Part shown: piece by piece, positions 1 to 14,300 of the stretch
Layout: every line of letters begins with the position of its first letter
Numbering within the stretch: the first letter of the stretch is position 1
Origin: Agrocybe praecox
Taxonomy: Eukaryota > Basidiomycota > Agaricomycetes > Agaricales > Agrocybaceae
Length of the DNA: 64,000 bases
Direction of reading: 5' to 3'
Assembly: GCA_964017145.1 (NCBI GenBank)
Contig: OZ024840.1
Span: forward strand, 3,658,001 to 3,722,000
The notes under the pieces: model-generated
Told to the model about the DNA's origin: nothing
Databases searched by the model: none
The model's input: the letters and a program-made list of their open reading frames with translations, nothing else
Program-made: the position numbers and the translations under genes

Positions 1-86
1 TGGAACATGAGCTCCGGCATAGCGCCCGAAAATATAAAGTCAGCTGATGCTACCCCGCACGGTCACGTCATACATCTCGATTCGGA

Positions 87-1871
<1,785 letters not shown>

Positions 1872-2832
1872 GATATTGCTGTTTATTTCGGCTTTTGTGT
1901 TCTTGTTCTTATTGGGCAAGTCAATTACAAGCTATGCACAAAATTTGATTTAGAAGTCTTTCGTACAAGGGCCATAAGGATCCGATTCTTAGACTCACTG
2001 ATAATCAGGATTTCTGCGAATTTGCATATGCCCGTTGCAGCCAAAGCACAGATGATAAACTTTAAATGAGATTGACAAATTTGTGTGAGAATAATTTGGT
2101 ACAGTCAAGCTATTGCATACTCACTGACAGAGAATTTTATCGTGCGGACCTGCGTAGATCGTGGACGCCGGGTTGAAGCTTACCAGAGAGCCTGGTACCA
2201 AATGTGCAAAAATACCTAGAGGATGATAGGATCACGATGATGATGGGAAAGTTCTTAAGTTGCATCACGTGCCGTATTTTAAGGGTAGCTGTTTCGCAAA
2301 AAGGAAATAATCGCCATTTCTTTTTCTGCCACTAGCCAGCGACTGAGCGCAAATTGGTTTTTTCTCACTCATCATTGTTCGTTGCCGCCTTAAAAAAAAT
2401 TTAGTCCGGCAAAGCGAGGATCTTTTAGCTCTCGGTACTCATGCGCTCCGAAAATCTAAGACAATTGTGGGCTAAAGATTTCTGGTGGTATACTACTTCA
2501 AAGACTTTCTCTTTGTGAACTCTTCCATACGCGAATCTGCAACTCATGTTCAATGAATCCATCTTATTGTGGCTGGTGGACCTTTTTGTTCATTGTCCAT
2601 CTTAATCGAGTAACATAATTGACCAGGTCTCTTTGTTCTATTATCAATCTGCTGGCAAGACTGCGGACATATTTTTCCACTATTCCCAATCAAGTGAACT
2701 CGTCCGAATGTTCATTGACGACAAGCGCCCGCCTAGAACGTTGCAACTTAGGGCCACACACGAGCATTTATCTCCCTTACACATGCAGTGGTCACCCATT
2801 TACTCTGACTACTTTTAATCATAACTTAAAAC
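1872..2832. other. Divergent intergenic region, possible spliced leader
   Basis: The region lies between the MetAP2 start (-) and the CutC-like start (+). The half next to MetAP2 has splice-like signals on the minus strand: a GTGAGT donor near 2130, an acceptor near 2065 and another GTGAGT donor near 1998. Short open segments lie between them. These could be a spliced 5' leader of MetAP2 or an unidentified tiny gene. No family was recognised. Confidence 0.3.
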
Positions 2833-3871
2833 ATGTTCAACCACCACCCTAGTAACCTCGGTCTTCGTGTGCGCGTTGACAATATAGATCTAGCACAACT
2901 GTGAGTGCCACTTTGATACTTATAATACGATTGATTCAATAATCTATTCAATTCCTATAGCGTGCCCAGAGATAATGAGTCTAATCTTAAATTGTTAGAA
3001 ATCTGTCAAGATGCAGCGAACGATGGTGGCATCACTCCTTCCAAAGGTCTTGTTAAGAACCTGCACAGTCACATAGATGACTTATCAATGATCGTAAGAA
3101 ATGGCTACTCTACAATTTATGTATTGTACTAATAAAAATGATAGGTGATGATTCGTCCTCGAACTGGGGACTTTACATACACAGACCAAGAATTTTCACT
3201 CATGCTTCAGCAAATCGCCTATTATAAGACGTACGACTCGGTAGAAGGGTTCACTTTCGCTGTTCTCAACAAGGAGAGCGAAATCGATGTCGCCCGCATG
3301 GTAACGTGAATAGTCTATTGTTCGTTTGTTTCGACGTAGAGGTAACTAAATTCTCGAAGACTTATTAAAGCGGCTGAATCCAAGAAGTGTATGTTAATCT
3401 GTTACCCAGGCTGGACAATCTTACCAAATCTTACTTTTAGTACTTTTTATGGGAATCGCACTACAATTCATGAAAGACGATTCGCAGATCTGTGAAGGTA
3501 GTTCAATCACTGTCTTTGACTATTTCTTCCCGTTCTCACAATTCTTTTTTATAGCAATGCATACATTGAATGAAATAGCTGCAAACTATGGCACAGAAAT
3601 CGAAATTGTTGTCAACTGCGATGCGCTAAATATCGACCTCAGGCGCTTCGAAAGCGATCACAGAGTTTCACTCCAAGAAAACGCTTACGAGCTTTGCTGT
3701 ACTATCCCTGAAGAGTTGGGACAACCTCTGACTTCATTGAGGTTCCAGCAAGTCATATCCATGGACTTCACCTGTACAGAATTACAAAGGTACACATCGA
3801 AGCTATCAAATTCAACTTCTGGCATGCATTTCATTACCTCGATCGTTTCGCCGTGCAACACAGCATCTTAA
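2833..3871 (+). CDS. Degenerate CutC-like TIM-barrel protein
   Basis: The ATG at 2833 opens four or more exons with canonical short introns. The first half clearly resembles the CutC copper-homeostasis family: GGITPSKGLVKNL, then VMIRPRTGDFTY, then FAVLNKESEIDVAR, in the order found in CutC. The second half is poorly conserved. The usual FHRAFDM is replaced by LFMGIALQFM, and the loop that reads MPGSGIN in the intact copy at 60.9-63.6 kb reads VVNCDALNI here. The N-terminal AGGADRLEVC segment is also lost. Frame and splice sites still look intact, so it may make a protein of about 250 residues without normal function. The last exon is uncertain; an alternative spliced end runs to 4095. It is either a decaying paralog or a highly diverged gene. 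Confidence 0.5.
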
Positions 3872-4347
3872 TCGTCCCAATCACGGATGAGGAGCTCAAA
3901 GTCTCCCGATGTAATTGTGCAGAAAGCGAAACCCGATTAAAAACGGAAGCCAGCACACTGGTGAAAAGGAACATATCTCGTGTGTACGACGCTGCGACGG
4001 AGGTCTTTGTGCAATGTTGGACCAGCGGGATTGGCATGGGAGGATCGATCGACCGTCTAATCCTCCAAGCTCACCAAAAATTGACATATCCGTAGAGTAT
4101 GGCTACGGACAATTGATTGCTATGAGTGACCTATATGTACAATACAGATACAAATTTATCCTCACAAGTAGGTACGCATTACGAGTAGTAGACGGAAGTC
4201 CAGGCTACGTAGGATTATAGAAAACGATTAAAACCAAAAATAAGGGGGAAAGTGCGGTGGCGATAACGCAATAACATCACAGCAAAATCATAATCATGCG
4301 AATAACAACGGACTGAAGAGAACGAATATGCACTATGCGAAGTAAGG
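3872..4347. other. Convergent 3' region
   Basis: This stretch lies between the CutC-like gene and the Rsc4-like gene. A plus-strand open frame (3853-4095) could be an alternative last exon of the CutC-like gene, but it has no recognisable similarity. Nothing else was seen. Confidence 0.3.
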
Positions 4348-6688
4348 TCATGCATCACCCAGTCTTTCTGCGTATACCTTCCAAATCATTCCTCCGACCT
4401 CTCCGACCTCGATAACATTTGATCCCACGGGGAGATAAACGTTCCATTCGCCCGGTTTTTCCGCTTGCTCCTTCACCACAAATTTGTTTAACTTCAGTTG
4501 CACCTCGCCCACCTTCACTGCAGCTTTCTTTTTACTGAGCTTAGTCGCCTTGGCAGCAGCAGCAGCTTGAGCGGCCTTTGCAGCTAGTGTTGCAGCCTTC
4601 GGAGGGCGCCCTCGTCCTCTGCCTTTACCCTTCTTACGCCCATTTGCACTTTTCGAGGGCGAGGCGTCCCCTGCTTCAACGTCCACGTCCATATCCATAT
4701 CCTCATCCTCATCATCTTCGCTACTCTGATCGTCGTCTTCTTCATCTCCCAAGAAGCTAACACTTGTGATATATATATTGGTTTCGCCAGGTAGCAATCG
4801 GAAAGCCCAGCTTTTCACCCCATCGCGGTGGTCCAAGCTCAACTTGCGGCCTCTTGGATCAATTTGAAGGTTTATGCTTTTCAGTTGATGGCGCAGAGGA
4901 AGCACGACAGGAGCAGGCGATTGCGATGCAGAATGCGCAGTATTGAGGGCAGAACTTGGCCGTAGAGCAGCAGTACTGGAAGGCAGTGGGGATGGGACCG
5001 ACACAGCAGCAGCAACTGGTGGCGGAGGGACATACGGAACTCGAGGATAATGTGACGGAGTCGCGTTGACGAATGATATCGTTTGTTGAGAAGATTGAGG
5101 AGGGGGTGGATGCGGCGTGGCAGCCTTCGGAACCCTTGGTGTCACTGTTCTCAAAGGGGGAGCGGCAGCAGCAGGCTGCGTGGGTTGCTTGGGCGGTTGT
5201 CTGACGGGTGCTACAGGTAATGTTGGCTCCGGTAAAGCTGATGGAGTTGCAACAACCTTAGGCGGTGATGCAGGTTTAGGTTTTTGGGATGATTTTGGTG
5301 GGGACACTGGCTTCGGCGGGTGCGCTGGTACTCTGAGGAGTAGGGAAGAAGTTGTACCTGATTCTTGCTTCGTGGTGGCAGGTGCTGTTGATCCAGGTTT
5401 GGCCAATTGAGCTTGTGGAGGTTTGATTTTTATCTTGTTTGAGGGTTTCGCATATTCTGGAAGATTGTGAGGCTGGGGAAGGTCAGACATTAATTGCCGG
5501 AAGTACTCCTGATAGAAAGAAGTAAGATTAGTGGATTAACGAGCATGAATTAACCAAAAAAAAAATGCTACCCGAAGAGTAACCGCATCTTCCCAAATTT
5601 GCGTATGCTCTTGATTGAACTGAAGAGCATTTGAGAATATAAGCTCTACATCGGCAGCAAATTCTGCAGAGGTTTCATATTCTTTGCGCTTGATATGTTT
5701 CTAAGGTCGTAGATAAGCCTAAAGGACGCAAAATTCGAGATAAGAAGATACTGACGAAAATGTTATCGAAGCACTGCGGACGCTTGATTTCCTTGTAATA
5801 GATCGCCCACACTTTCCTCGACGGCAGCTGCATAAACTCAGTCGACAGGACACGCCCGCTATAATGCCCGACACACATGAGCGACATTCATGGGGAGTGC
5901 AAAGAAGATAACATACAGAGCATCCGTCTTCGCTATTAGCTTTTCCAATCTTGTCTTTATCAGGCGGGTGAGGTTAGGAGGCTTGGGTTGCCCATTCTCA
6001 GCATCTTCGTCGTTTGGTACGATTTTGTTGTAGGTCTTGTGTACGAGTTTCTAAGATGACGACAGACAAGTCACGAAAAGGCAGCATTCATGATCGTTGT
6101 CAAGACGTACCAGCAAGTCCTTTGCGTCTATGAAGATCTGACTCTCTGGGAGGTTGTACTGTTTCGCATTGTTGAAAAGCAGTTCAAAATCCTGCCTAAC
6201 CGCCTCCAAAGACGTGTACTGGTTGGTATCTAGCCGTTTCTTGATATCTTCGAGGGCGATAGGTCGTTGGATAATTACATAGTAATCGGGATACTTTCTC
6301 TTTGGGGGCTTTTGTAAGAAAGGCTCCGAAAGTAAGCGGCCTCTGTGAGCATGTAAAAGAAAGCCAGAAAATGGGGGGATGGAAAGAGATGGAACAAGTC
6401 AGCAAAAGAGTGACCAGCCGGGATGCCAAAAGGAAATCCAATAAAGGCAGGACGTGCGAGCTTTAGATTTACTCACTCTTTGTTGACCGCATCCTTCACC
6501 GTCTGCCATATCTTCAGACCTTGCTCTCGTAGTTCCGTGGCGCTGCTACCAGCACTGGGCTCAGCGGGGTCAGACATGGTTACATCCACGTCTGACGATG
6601 AGCCGCCAGCCTCTTTGCGTCGTTTCGGCCTTGATCCCTCATTTATATTCTCCCCAATTCCATTCAGGCTGCCCAGCTCGCGCTTCAT
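4348..6688 (-). CDS. Double-bromodomain protein, Rsc4-like chromatin remodeller subunit
   Basis: Bromodomains read acetyl-lysine on histones; a tandem pair plus a long C-terminal tail matches the Rsc4 subunit of the RSC remodelling complex. The ATG at 6688 gives a basic/acidic N-terminus (KRRKEAGG). Bromodomain 1 contains PDYYVIIQRPIALEDIKKRL and FELLFNNAKQYNLPES. Bromodomain 2 contains FMQLPSRKVWAIYYKEIKRP and ELIFSNALQFNQEHTQIWEDA. After it come a Pro/Ala-rich linker, an acidic block, an AT-hook-like GRGRGRPPKA and a conserved C-terminal segment ending GDA, stop at 4348. At least six short introns are present. A polybromo-type protein is the alternative, but two bromodomains and no BAH or HMG domain favour Rsc4. 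Confidence 0.75.
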
Positions 6689-6963
6689 TTTTCGAGTGCT
6701 TCGTCTACTGTTACGTTTTGCGTTATGGGTACACGAGCGCAGAATCTCGCGGAGAAATGCCGAGAAATGACTAGGTGAACTACAATACTGGCGGCAGAAA
6801 CTCCAGGCTCTGGCATTAACATACAGTCACGTGATTTTCGGCGCGTTGATTGTGTTGCACTTTATGTACGCGTGTGTACGCGAGTTCTTGGGGCTGCAAT
6901 TCGACAGTCACCCAAAATTGTAAATACAGGGATATACAATTGAAATTTAACTGCTACATGATA

Positions 6964-8940
6964 TCAATCAACCAGCTTTGCGATTCGAAGTTCTTGCATC
7001 CTCCTTTTTGCAGCTCGTGAATGGTTGTTCAATCCTCCATTGAACGCCCAATCGGCTTTGTGCCAGGTGCCTATATCGGTAGATGGTTTTACAGAGTACT
7101 TGCGCAGCAATCCGGCGCCCCCGGGCTTAAAATGCACGTTTAGCGCGTTTCTAGCTACCAAGATTTTTTCCAACTTACATGCTCGCCCAAGTATGATGTG
7201 ACATCAACCGCGAATCCATCGATCAAAATGATACACTGTCCGACTTTGGCTTGCAATATTTCCTCGATATTGCATCTATTCCATACTGCGCCTTGCCAGT
7301 TACAGGTATCAAATTCCTCGACGTTACTCGATATATTTTTCTTCTTCATGTGGCTCATCGCTTCGAGTAGATCTTCATCTCTTGCGCGCTTGAGAGACTG
7401 TGCTAGCCCCAAAATTTGGAGTAGCAAAATTATCCACTTACTTGGATCCCAATCAAAAGGGGATGGACCAGAACGGAAGTCGTGTGGAAAGGAATGCTAA
7501 AGGTAGAGTGGTATGAGCAAATTTTTCGTTTTGAATAAGAAACGTGTTCACATGCTAAAAGATGCTTCAGAATATGTTCTACAAAGACGGATCGCTGAAC
7601 ACACTTACGAAATTATGGTTTCCTTCACCTCCTGTCAAAATTGCCAATAACTGACGACAATCAGGAAACGATGTTGAACACGCTTTCAGTTACTCACCCA
7701 ATTGCCTCTTGATGTATCTTCATCTGAATAAGGCTGCAAGCCGTCCCAGTGGGCTAGCCTGTGTGCCGTAACCCGTTCTAGTCAAATTGTAAAACCAAGG
7801 GTGCGGAAAAAGCCTCACGAGTTGACTAGGAATGTACAGTGCCAAACTGAGTGACCATTAGCAGTCGCCTCAATTAGCCTTCAAAAACCTTCACTCACTG
7901 AATATCCGTGCGACAAGCCCTCCCCATACAAATCCGCCCAATGTATCATTCCAAAAAGAACCTATAATTGTTGGGCATATGAAGCCAAAGAAAATAGCCA
8001 AAGGCACTTGGAAGTATCTTGGTTAACAAAGAATACCCGAACCAACTGCTAATGTCGTGCTTACCATAGTAATTATGTTGGATGCGGACAACTGTGAAGG
8101 TGATAATCAGTCAAAGAAGTAAAATGTTGGAATGGGAGTATGTTTACCAGGGTCATTCTCTAGGTCATCTCTCTCTATCAATCCCATGCGTTCGTATGTG
8201 GGTTTGTAGAATATCCATCCCATGTGAGAATAAAATAAACCTCGCGTGGCCGCATACCTTCGCAAGTGATCAGCCTTTGAGTTATTATATTATGCAAAGT
8301 CATGTCATGACGTACGGATCGTGCTCTGGATCATCTGTGAATCTCTGCCAACATTTGTCGCGTCAAGGGGCAGTCACTCAAAGTTATGACGAAAACTTAC
8401 GTGGTGTAGTCGATGTCGGAGACACCTGAAAAGAAGATGAAATCCAGCATATATCTGTTATGTCAACTGCGCTCACTCACCACCACTATAAGCATCAAGG
8501 TAATCATATTAGCATTACCTTGGTCTTTTTATTTATGCGCATATAACAATAGATACCTTGATGGAGCCCTGGAACGCTGCGGACCCGAGAATCGCTAGAA
8601 CGACGCGTACCCCAAGCGTGGCCCGAAATGACCTATGCGAGTACAACCTGTGATAACCTATAGTAATTCTAGCAAGAAAGAACAGGATTATGTTGTCTGC
8701 TGTGATAGATTTAACAATAACCCACCCGAAATCCGATGTTTGCCAGGTAAAGAACCACAGCAATAGCGTCTCTCTTCGTATCGCCCATGGCGGATAGTAG
8801 TACACTCCTATCACAGTTGCTACATGTATCAGAACGAAGAATGTTGCATTTGACCACCAAATTTGCGGGCCTTGCGAACGCTTTGAAGGGTGAGGATCGG
8901 GTTCACTGGATCCATCTTGCCTAGGTGTTGAGTGCGACAT
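6964..8940 (-). CDS. OLE1: Delta-9 acyl-CoA desaturase with C-terminal cytochrome b5 domain
   Basis: An ER membrane enzyme that introduces the cis-9 double bond into palmitoyl- and stearoyl-CoA; the fused cytochrome b5 domain supplies electrons. The ATG at 8940 gives MSHSTPRQ. Hydrophobic segments are followed by His box 1 (HRLYSH), box 2 (HRLHHR, joined across an intron and followed by FTDDPEHDPY) and GWIFYKPTYERMG. Box 3 reads HNFHHSFPHD only if a 3-nt exon at 7552-7554 is included. The b5 domain has GQCIILIDGFAVDVTSYLGEH, with the haem motif HPGG split between H and PGG by an intron near 7120-7160. It ends KLVD, stop at 6964. Architecture matches fungal Ole1. There are about ten short introns. 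Confidence 0.93.
7552..7554 (-). other. Three-nucleotide micro-exon (CAT, His) in the desaturase
   Basis: On the minus strand CAT is flanked by an upstream intron of 54 nt (7555-7608, GTAAGT...TTTTAG) and a downstream intron of 55 nt (7497-7551, GTGAAC...TTTAG), both normal lengths for this genome. Including it turns HNF-HSFPHD into the canonical HNFHHSFPHD of the third histidine box. Without it an iron ligand would be missing. This is inferred from sequence only. Confidence 0.75.
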
Positions 8941-9819
8941 GATGGTGGACAAGAGCAAAAAACTTTTGGGAAGCGATCAAGTCGTCGCTTCGGAATCTGG
9001 GAGATGGGATTTGTGTACAAACAGTATAGCGTAAAGGGGGATAACAAGGTGCTTAATGGCATTTGTCCCACAGAGTTGCAAACATAATATAATAAGGTCC
9101 CCGGTAAATTAGCCGCGGTTGCTCGCGCAGCCGATCGAGTTATACATCATTGGTTGCAAATTGGTTGCTACCAACATGTTCTGCTTGAAAAAATTTGCCT
9201 ACGACAAACATTTTGCACTGATATAAATAAGAGGGGGTATAAAAGCCTCAAGCTAAAGTTCAATTAATAGCGCACAGGGAACTGACAGTATAGGTAGCAA
9301 GATAAAGTAATCGTAGTCCAACTGGCGTAAGCATCGCTATTCAAGCGCACGACTCACAAGATCGCATGAAGTATCGATGCTGAACCAATTTCCAGACAGA
9401 TGGGGGGAAAGGATCGCGCAGGATCGCGCGCATAGCATTCCGCAATCGATCTCGGATGTATTTACTTTGATGTCAAATTCTGTCAAATTACTCGTTATTT
9501 AAGCATTCGAGTTTGCCCAGTGACAGTCATGCAATCTCATGCGATTAAGCAGGGCAGGATAGGAAAGTGTGGCGTATGTCTGAATTAGTCTAAGCTATGT
9601 TTAAAACGGTGACAGTTTAGTTTGTTGACTAGTATTTATTCTTTCACGGTTCCTCCTGAAATAAAGATGCTGAATTAGTTTGCGTGTTTTGACCGCTGAA
9701 AGTGCATTCGTGTGTGCTGATAAGTCATAAAAAGTCATAACAGAACGTAATAAAATACTAAAGGAAATTTAAACTGGGCTGGGTATAATCTATACTGGAC
9801 AACAGGGCATAAAAACTCT
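8941..9819. other. Intergenic, upstream of the desaturase
   Basis: This is the 5' flank of the desaturase and the 3' flank of the glucanase. It is AT-rich in places, with plus-strand TATA-like strings near 9223-9245 that are not placed for either gene. No coding region or RNA gene was recognised. Confidence 0.4.
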
Positions 9820-11581
9820 TCATCCACAGATATTCGGGAACTGGAAATTCGTTGGATTCTGTGGAATCCAACCATTGGCCAGACCCGCCTGGTAGCTCCA
9901 CTCATCTGCAATCTCCGTTTTCCATGTCCACTGCAACCAGCCTTGGTTTCCTGCCTCGTACGTTTGGACCTGCGCTTCCCAATATTGGCGGAGGAACGAC
10001 TTGTAACTGGAGCTGAAAGATGAAGCTTTGCCAGTCAGACCAGTGCAGCTCCCGACTCTGGTCGATCCAGAGAAGGATCCATCGTATCTGGAGCCGATAC
10101 CCCGACCATTAAGGTATTTCGCACAATCATTAGCTGCCGGTGTCCATTCGCCAACGACGGTCCAAAGAGGAGAATTTGACAACGAGGACAACATGCCGCA
10201 CGCTGTAGATATGTGCTGGGCATTGCTTAAATGATTGTCCTAAATAGAAAAGCATCAGTATTGCTCGCGAATTTATATATAGTCAGCCGGTATACTTACA
10301 GCGTCAGAGAACATCTGATAAATATGAGTATCGATAATGACTCCTTGCCATTGCGGTGCGGGCATGAAATTGTCCCATGAACTCAGAGGCTGGAAAGCGT
10401 CGTGGATCATGACGACGATGTTACTCTGTTGGGAGGTGCCGAAGGGGAAGCTGGCAGCATCTATGAGCATGATCGTACGGATACGTAATACCTAAATACT
10501 TACCGAATGTTTCCGTAACTGTCAAACCAATACTGTTCAACGACACTTCAGCATTAACTCCAACATTCACAGGCATCAAGTAGACATACCTGCTTAGTGA
10601 CAGAAAGGATCTGACTACCGTCAAAACCAGCAGGCCTGAAAGTATAAATAGTAAATACAACAATATCCTAGAACGGCTTGACGTAACCACATACTCGTTC
10701 AAAGGAGCGATGATAGGAACAACTCCCGTATTACCCGCGAACATCGATGCCAGTTGCTTGATGATTGCACTAGTACGGTCGATGTTGCTCTGCTTGGTCT
10801 GCCACATCCTGTGTTATGACATGTGCATTAATACTGAAATGTTTTGACGTAAGTAGGGGGTTGTACGGACGGGGAGCTCATTTTCTGGCCTGAGTTATCG
10901 AACCTAGAGGCGAGATACGTTCAACTAAGGGTTCGAATAATAATTCATGAAAATCTCTCGTACCCATTTTGACTTCCAGGTGCACCGTGTAGATCCACAA
11001 TAAGTTTAAGGTTATGAGCTTGAGCCCAACTAACAGCCTTCTGAAGGTATGGAAGTTGTCCTTGGATAAATGGCTCGCCGCCAGACACATCGAATGCCCA
11101 ATACCCGATGGGCAACCTTACATGATTGAGGCTAAAATAAATGATGCGTCAAAGTTAATGATGCGGTCAAGAGGTTGATTCTAACAGACACGAACCCAGC
11201 AGCAGCGATAGCGGCAAAATCTGCCTCAGTGATCCACGTGTTCCAGTGGTCTTGCAAGACTGGGAGGGCGGTTGCATGGTTCTGGAATTGACCAAAAGTC
11301 CACTCGTCAACGATCCTTGCATCGCCTGTGTTGTCGAATAAAGAAGGGGTAATCCAGGGCTATATAAAGCTATCAGTATTGTACATGAAATCGCTAGTCC
11401 CACGCAAAGCGCGCGTTCGAATGTCGCGTCCGACGCGTACCTCAAGGACTAGCCAACCTCCGAGGTTCACGCCGCGAACTTTCTGGGAACCATATGGAAA
11501 GCCCCAAGTCAAGGCGACGGTGCTTGGGATGAGAGATAAGGAGGACAGAGTAGCCAATATGCGAGGCAAAGTGAACCTCAT
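9820..11581 (-). CDS. Secreted exo-1,3-beta-glucanase, GH5_9 (copy 1)
   Basis: Releases glucose from the non-reducing ends of beta-1,3-glucan during wall remodelling or nutrition. The ATG at 11581 opens a signal peptide (MRFTLPRILATLSSLSLIPS), followed by KVRGVNLGGWLVLE, the GH5_9 hallmark. [16 protein letters not shown] and [14 protein letters not shown] follow. The acid/base Glu is in IIAPLNEP (intron after the E). IDTHIYQMFSD follows, and the nucleophile Glu is in VGEWTPAANDCAKYL. The C-terminus is FPNICG, stop at 9820. A minus-strand TATA-like ATATAAAA lies at 11626-11633, 45 nt before the ATG. A close paralog on the same strand lies at 58190-59976. No GPI signal is visible, so it is probably secreted or wall-bound. 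Confidence 0.9.
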
Positions 11582-12765
11582 TGTAGAAGAAGGGAGTCTG
11601 CTGTTCTGACTGATGCATGGGTCGGTTTTATATGCCGACGAGATTAAATAATTTTGATCAATCGATCGAACTAAACGCGAATATACGAACGTACCAAACA
11701 AGTTCAGTTGCCGAACAACCTTAGTAAACGGTGTTGAGCCGCATTTTCATGCGGTCACTCCACAAATCGACATATACGTATCATCATTCCAAGCTTTTCG
11801 ACAGAGGCACTGACGTTTCGATATTTGGGTGGACGGATCTTTATGAGAAAACTGGGGTATCCACGTGTCATCGATAGTTGGCTTTGGAGAAACAAATCTC
11901 CTTGAGGAATACTCCCAATAACTTGCTTACCATTACATGTACGATTGGCACAAAGGCGACCCCATTGGAGCAGTAACGGGAGCGGTGCTGGTATATTGGA
12001 ACAACAGTAAACGGGCAGCAACGATTTGTTTTCTGGCAGTAAAACCTACGAGACCAATAAGGGCATATTGTCGAATTTGAGTAACAGCAAAGAGAACTAC
12101 TAAACCATCCGTTTATCTCCTTGCCCTCGTGGATCGCGTGGATACAGGCAGCTTATTCGGCGATCGTGAAAGACAAAAGATATTTCAGGATAGTTATTGT
12201 TAGAGCCCTTAGTACCGGCGAAGAATCAGTCTAAAGGTAGTTCTTCAAGGCGGAATGTTCGGGTCACTTACTCTGTGTGATATATATACTCGACATGTAA
12301 GAGCCGTCTGCGTTTCTTGGACCTAGGTAAGCCACTAGCTCTGAGAGTAAAAGGCCGTTTTGAAGACAAGAAGCGTCCACATGAGGCATCACGAGCCTCC
12401 CTGCTTTCATTCAACGAACTTGCTGTTTAACGGCCAACGAAATTACGGCTGTCAGGGCCTCAGGAATTCGCAATAGAAGATTATTTTTGTTCCGTTGGCA
12501 GTCATGTTAACGCTGAATCCTCGGAGATTTTGTATGAGCCAAAGCTTCAGCTATGATGGACATATTTGTACCCGGACTCCGTAAATATTTCGAAAATGTT
12601 CTGGTCGCTGCTTTACTCGATGAGCAAAGAGAATGGATGGTGTCAAGGTGAGTTGCACGGCTGACATTGGATCGGAGGCTAGCCTACGGCAATATCCGAA
12701 CCCTAAAGCACAGCGCGGCTGGCTGTAACGGCACGTTCTATACCTACACTTTCCTCTATACCATC
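11582..12765. other. Divergent intergenic region, GH5_9 copy 1 / UAP1
   Basis: It contains the TATA-like box of the glucanase (11626-11633, minus strand) and the 5' flank of UAP1. Short open frames inside have non-ATG starts or no recognisable content. No gene was recognised. Confidence 0.4.
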
Positions 12766-14300
12766 ATGTCCATCGATACCCTTCGCGACCGCTACGAGGC
12801 CGCTGGACAAGGTCACCTCTTCAAGTTCTGGTCAAAACTCAATGCAGCTCAGCAGGAGGAGCTTAGGACTCAACTAGAAGCCTTGAATATTGAGAGGGTC
12901 AACCGTATCTATGCAAAAGCCCTTTCTTCCGAAGCCGAATCTTCGAACCCTCTATCAACGACGGAACCCATCGGTCCTCTACCAAAGGGCGCGTCTGAGC
13001 CTGTCACAGATGCATCCAAGACCAAGGTGTGGCGACAAACCGGACTGTCGGCCATCGCGCGCGGCGAAGTTGGTGTTCTCCTCATGGCAGGCGGTCAGGG
13101 AACGAGGCTAGGAAGCAGCGCCCCTAAGGGTTGTTATGACATCGGACTTCCATCCCACAAATCTCTTTTCCAACTCCAGGCAGAACGCATTGCCCGCTTG
13201 CAAACAGTTGCAGAAAGTGAATGTTCAAAACCTGCCGGGTCGGTTATCATCCCCTGGTACGTCATGACCAGCGGCCCGACGCGTCGTGATACAGAAGATT
13301 TCTTCGTGAAGAATTCATTCTTCGGTCTTGATTCAAAGAATGTGATTTTCTTCAACCAAGGTAAATATTGACTCCTTGAAAGCATTATTCCCTACATTAA
13401 TTGAAATTCGTCGTAGGAACACTGCCATGCCTAACAATGGAAGGCAAAGTATTACTCGAGTCCCCTTCCAGGGTGGCTGTCGCGCCAGACGGCAATGGTG
13501 GTCTCTACGCCGCTACTCGGGCCCCTCTATACCTCGGAAAGCCAGACACTGTGCTTTCTGACATTGCCAAGCGTCGAGTCCTCTACATTCATGCATACTC
13601 AGTGGACAACTGCCTTGTGCGCGTCGCCGATCCAGTGTTCCTTGGATACGGTATCCAAAAGAAAGCTGACTGCGCTGCTAAAGTCGTTCCAAAATTGCAA
13701 CCCACAGAATCCGTCGGAGTGGTCGCTTGTCGAGGCGACAAGTTCAGCGTTGTTGAATATTCCGAAATCTCCAAGGAACAATCTGAGCGTCGGGACCCCG
13801 AAACCGGAGAGCTCACTTTCCGCGCCGCCAACATTGCCAACCATTTCTACACCACCGAATATCTTAATCGAGTTGAATCGTTTGAAGAGGATCTTGCTTT
13901 CCACATCGCCCGTAAGAAAATTCCCCACACCGACCTGCAATCTGGCGAATTCGTGAAGCCGAGCAAGCCAAATGGCATGAAGCTCGAGATGTTCGTCTTT
14001 GATGTCTTCCCATATACCGAGCGATTTGCGGTACTCGAGGTAGACAGGAAGGAAGAATTCAGCGGGTTGAAGAATGCCCCTGGTACCGGTACTGACGACC
14101 CAGAAACTAGTCGTCGCGATCTTCTCGCTCAACATAAAAGATTCTTGGAACATGCCGGAGCGAAGGTACAAGACAACGTCGAGATTGAAATTTCTCCTCT
14201 TATAACCTATGCTGGTGAGGGATTGGAAAGTGTGAAGGGCGAGACCTTCACAAGGTCCGGATTTGTTGAAAATGTTGAGGAGTTGGATGTTCTTGCTTAA
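12766..14300 (+). CDS. UAP1: UDP-N-acetylglucosamine pyrophosphorylase
   Basis: Makes UDP-GlcNAc from UTP and GlcNAc-1-phosphate in the cytosol, the donor for chitin, N-glycans and GPI anchors. There are two exons with a single intron near 13362-13416. The ATG at 12766 gives MSIDTLRDRYEAAGQ. The nucleotide-binding signature LLMAGGQGTRLGSSAPKGCY is intact, as are VMTSGPTRRDTEDFF, FFNQGTLPCLT (across the intron), VAVAPDGNGGLY, HAYSVDNCLVRVADPVFLGY, VGVVACRGDKFSVVEYSE and a C-terminal SPLITYAGEGLE. It ends VLA, stop at 14298-14300. About 490 residues, normal for the family. The in-frame extension to 12667 uses a non-ATG codon and is ignored. Confidence 0.95.

Noticed and set aside
5100..5420. 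Gly-rich plus-strand frame opposite the Rsc4-like gene
   Set aside because: Complement of a Pro/Ala-rich linker, low complexity only.
12667..12765. N-terminal extension of UAP1
   Set aside because: Starts with TTG; the first ATG with family-like sequence is at 12766.
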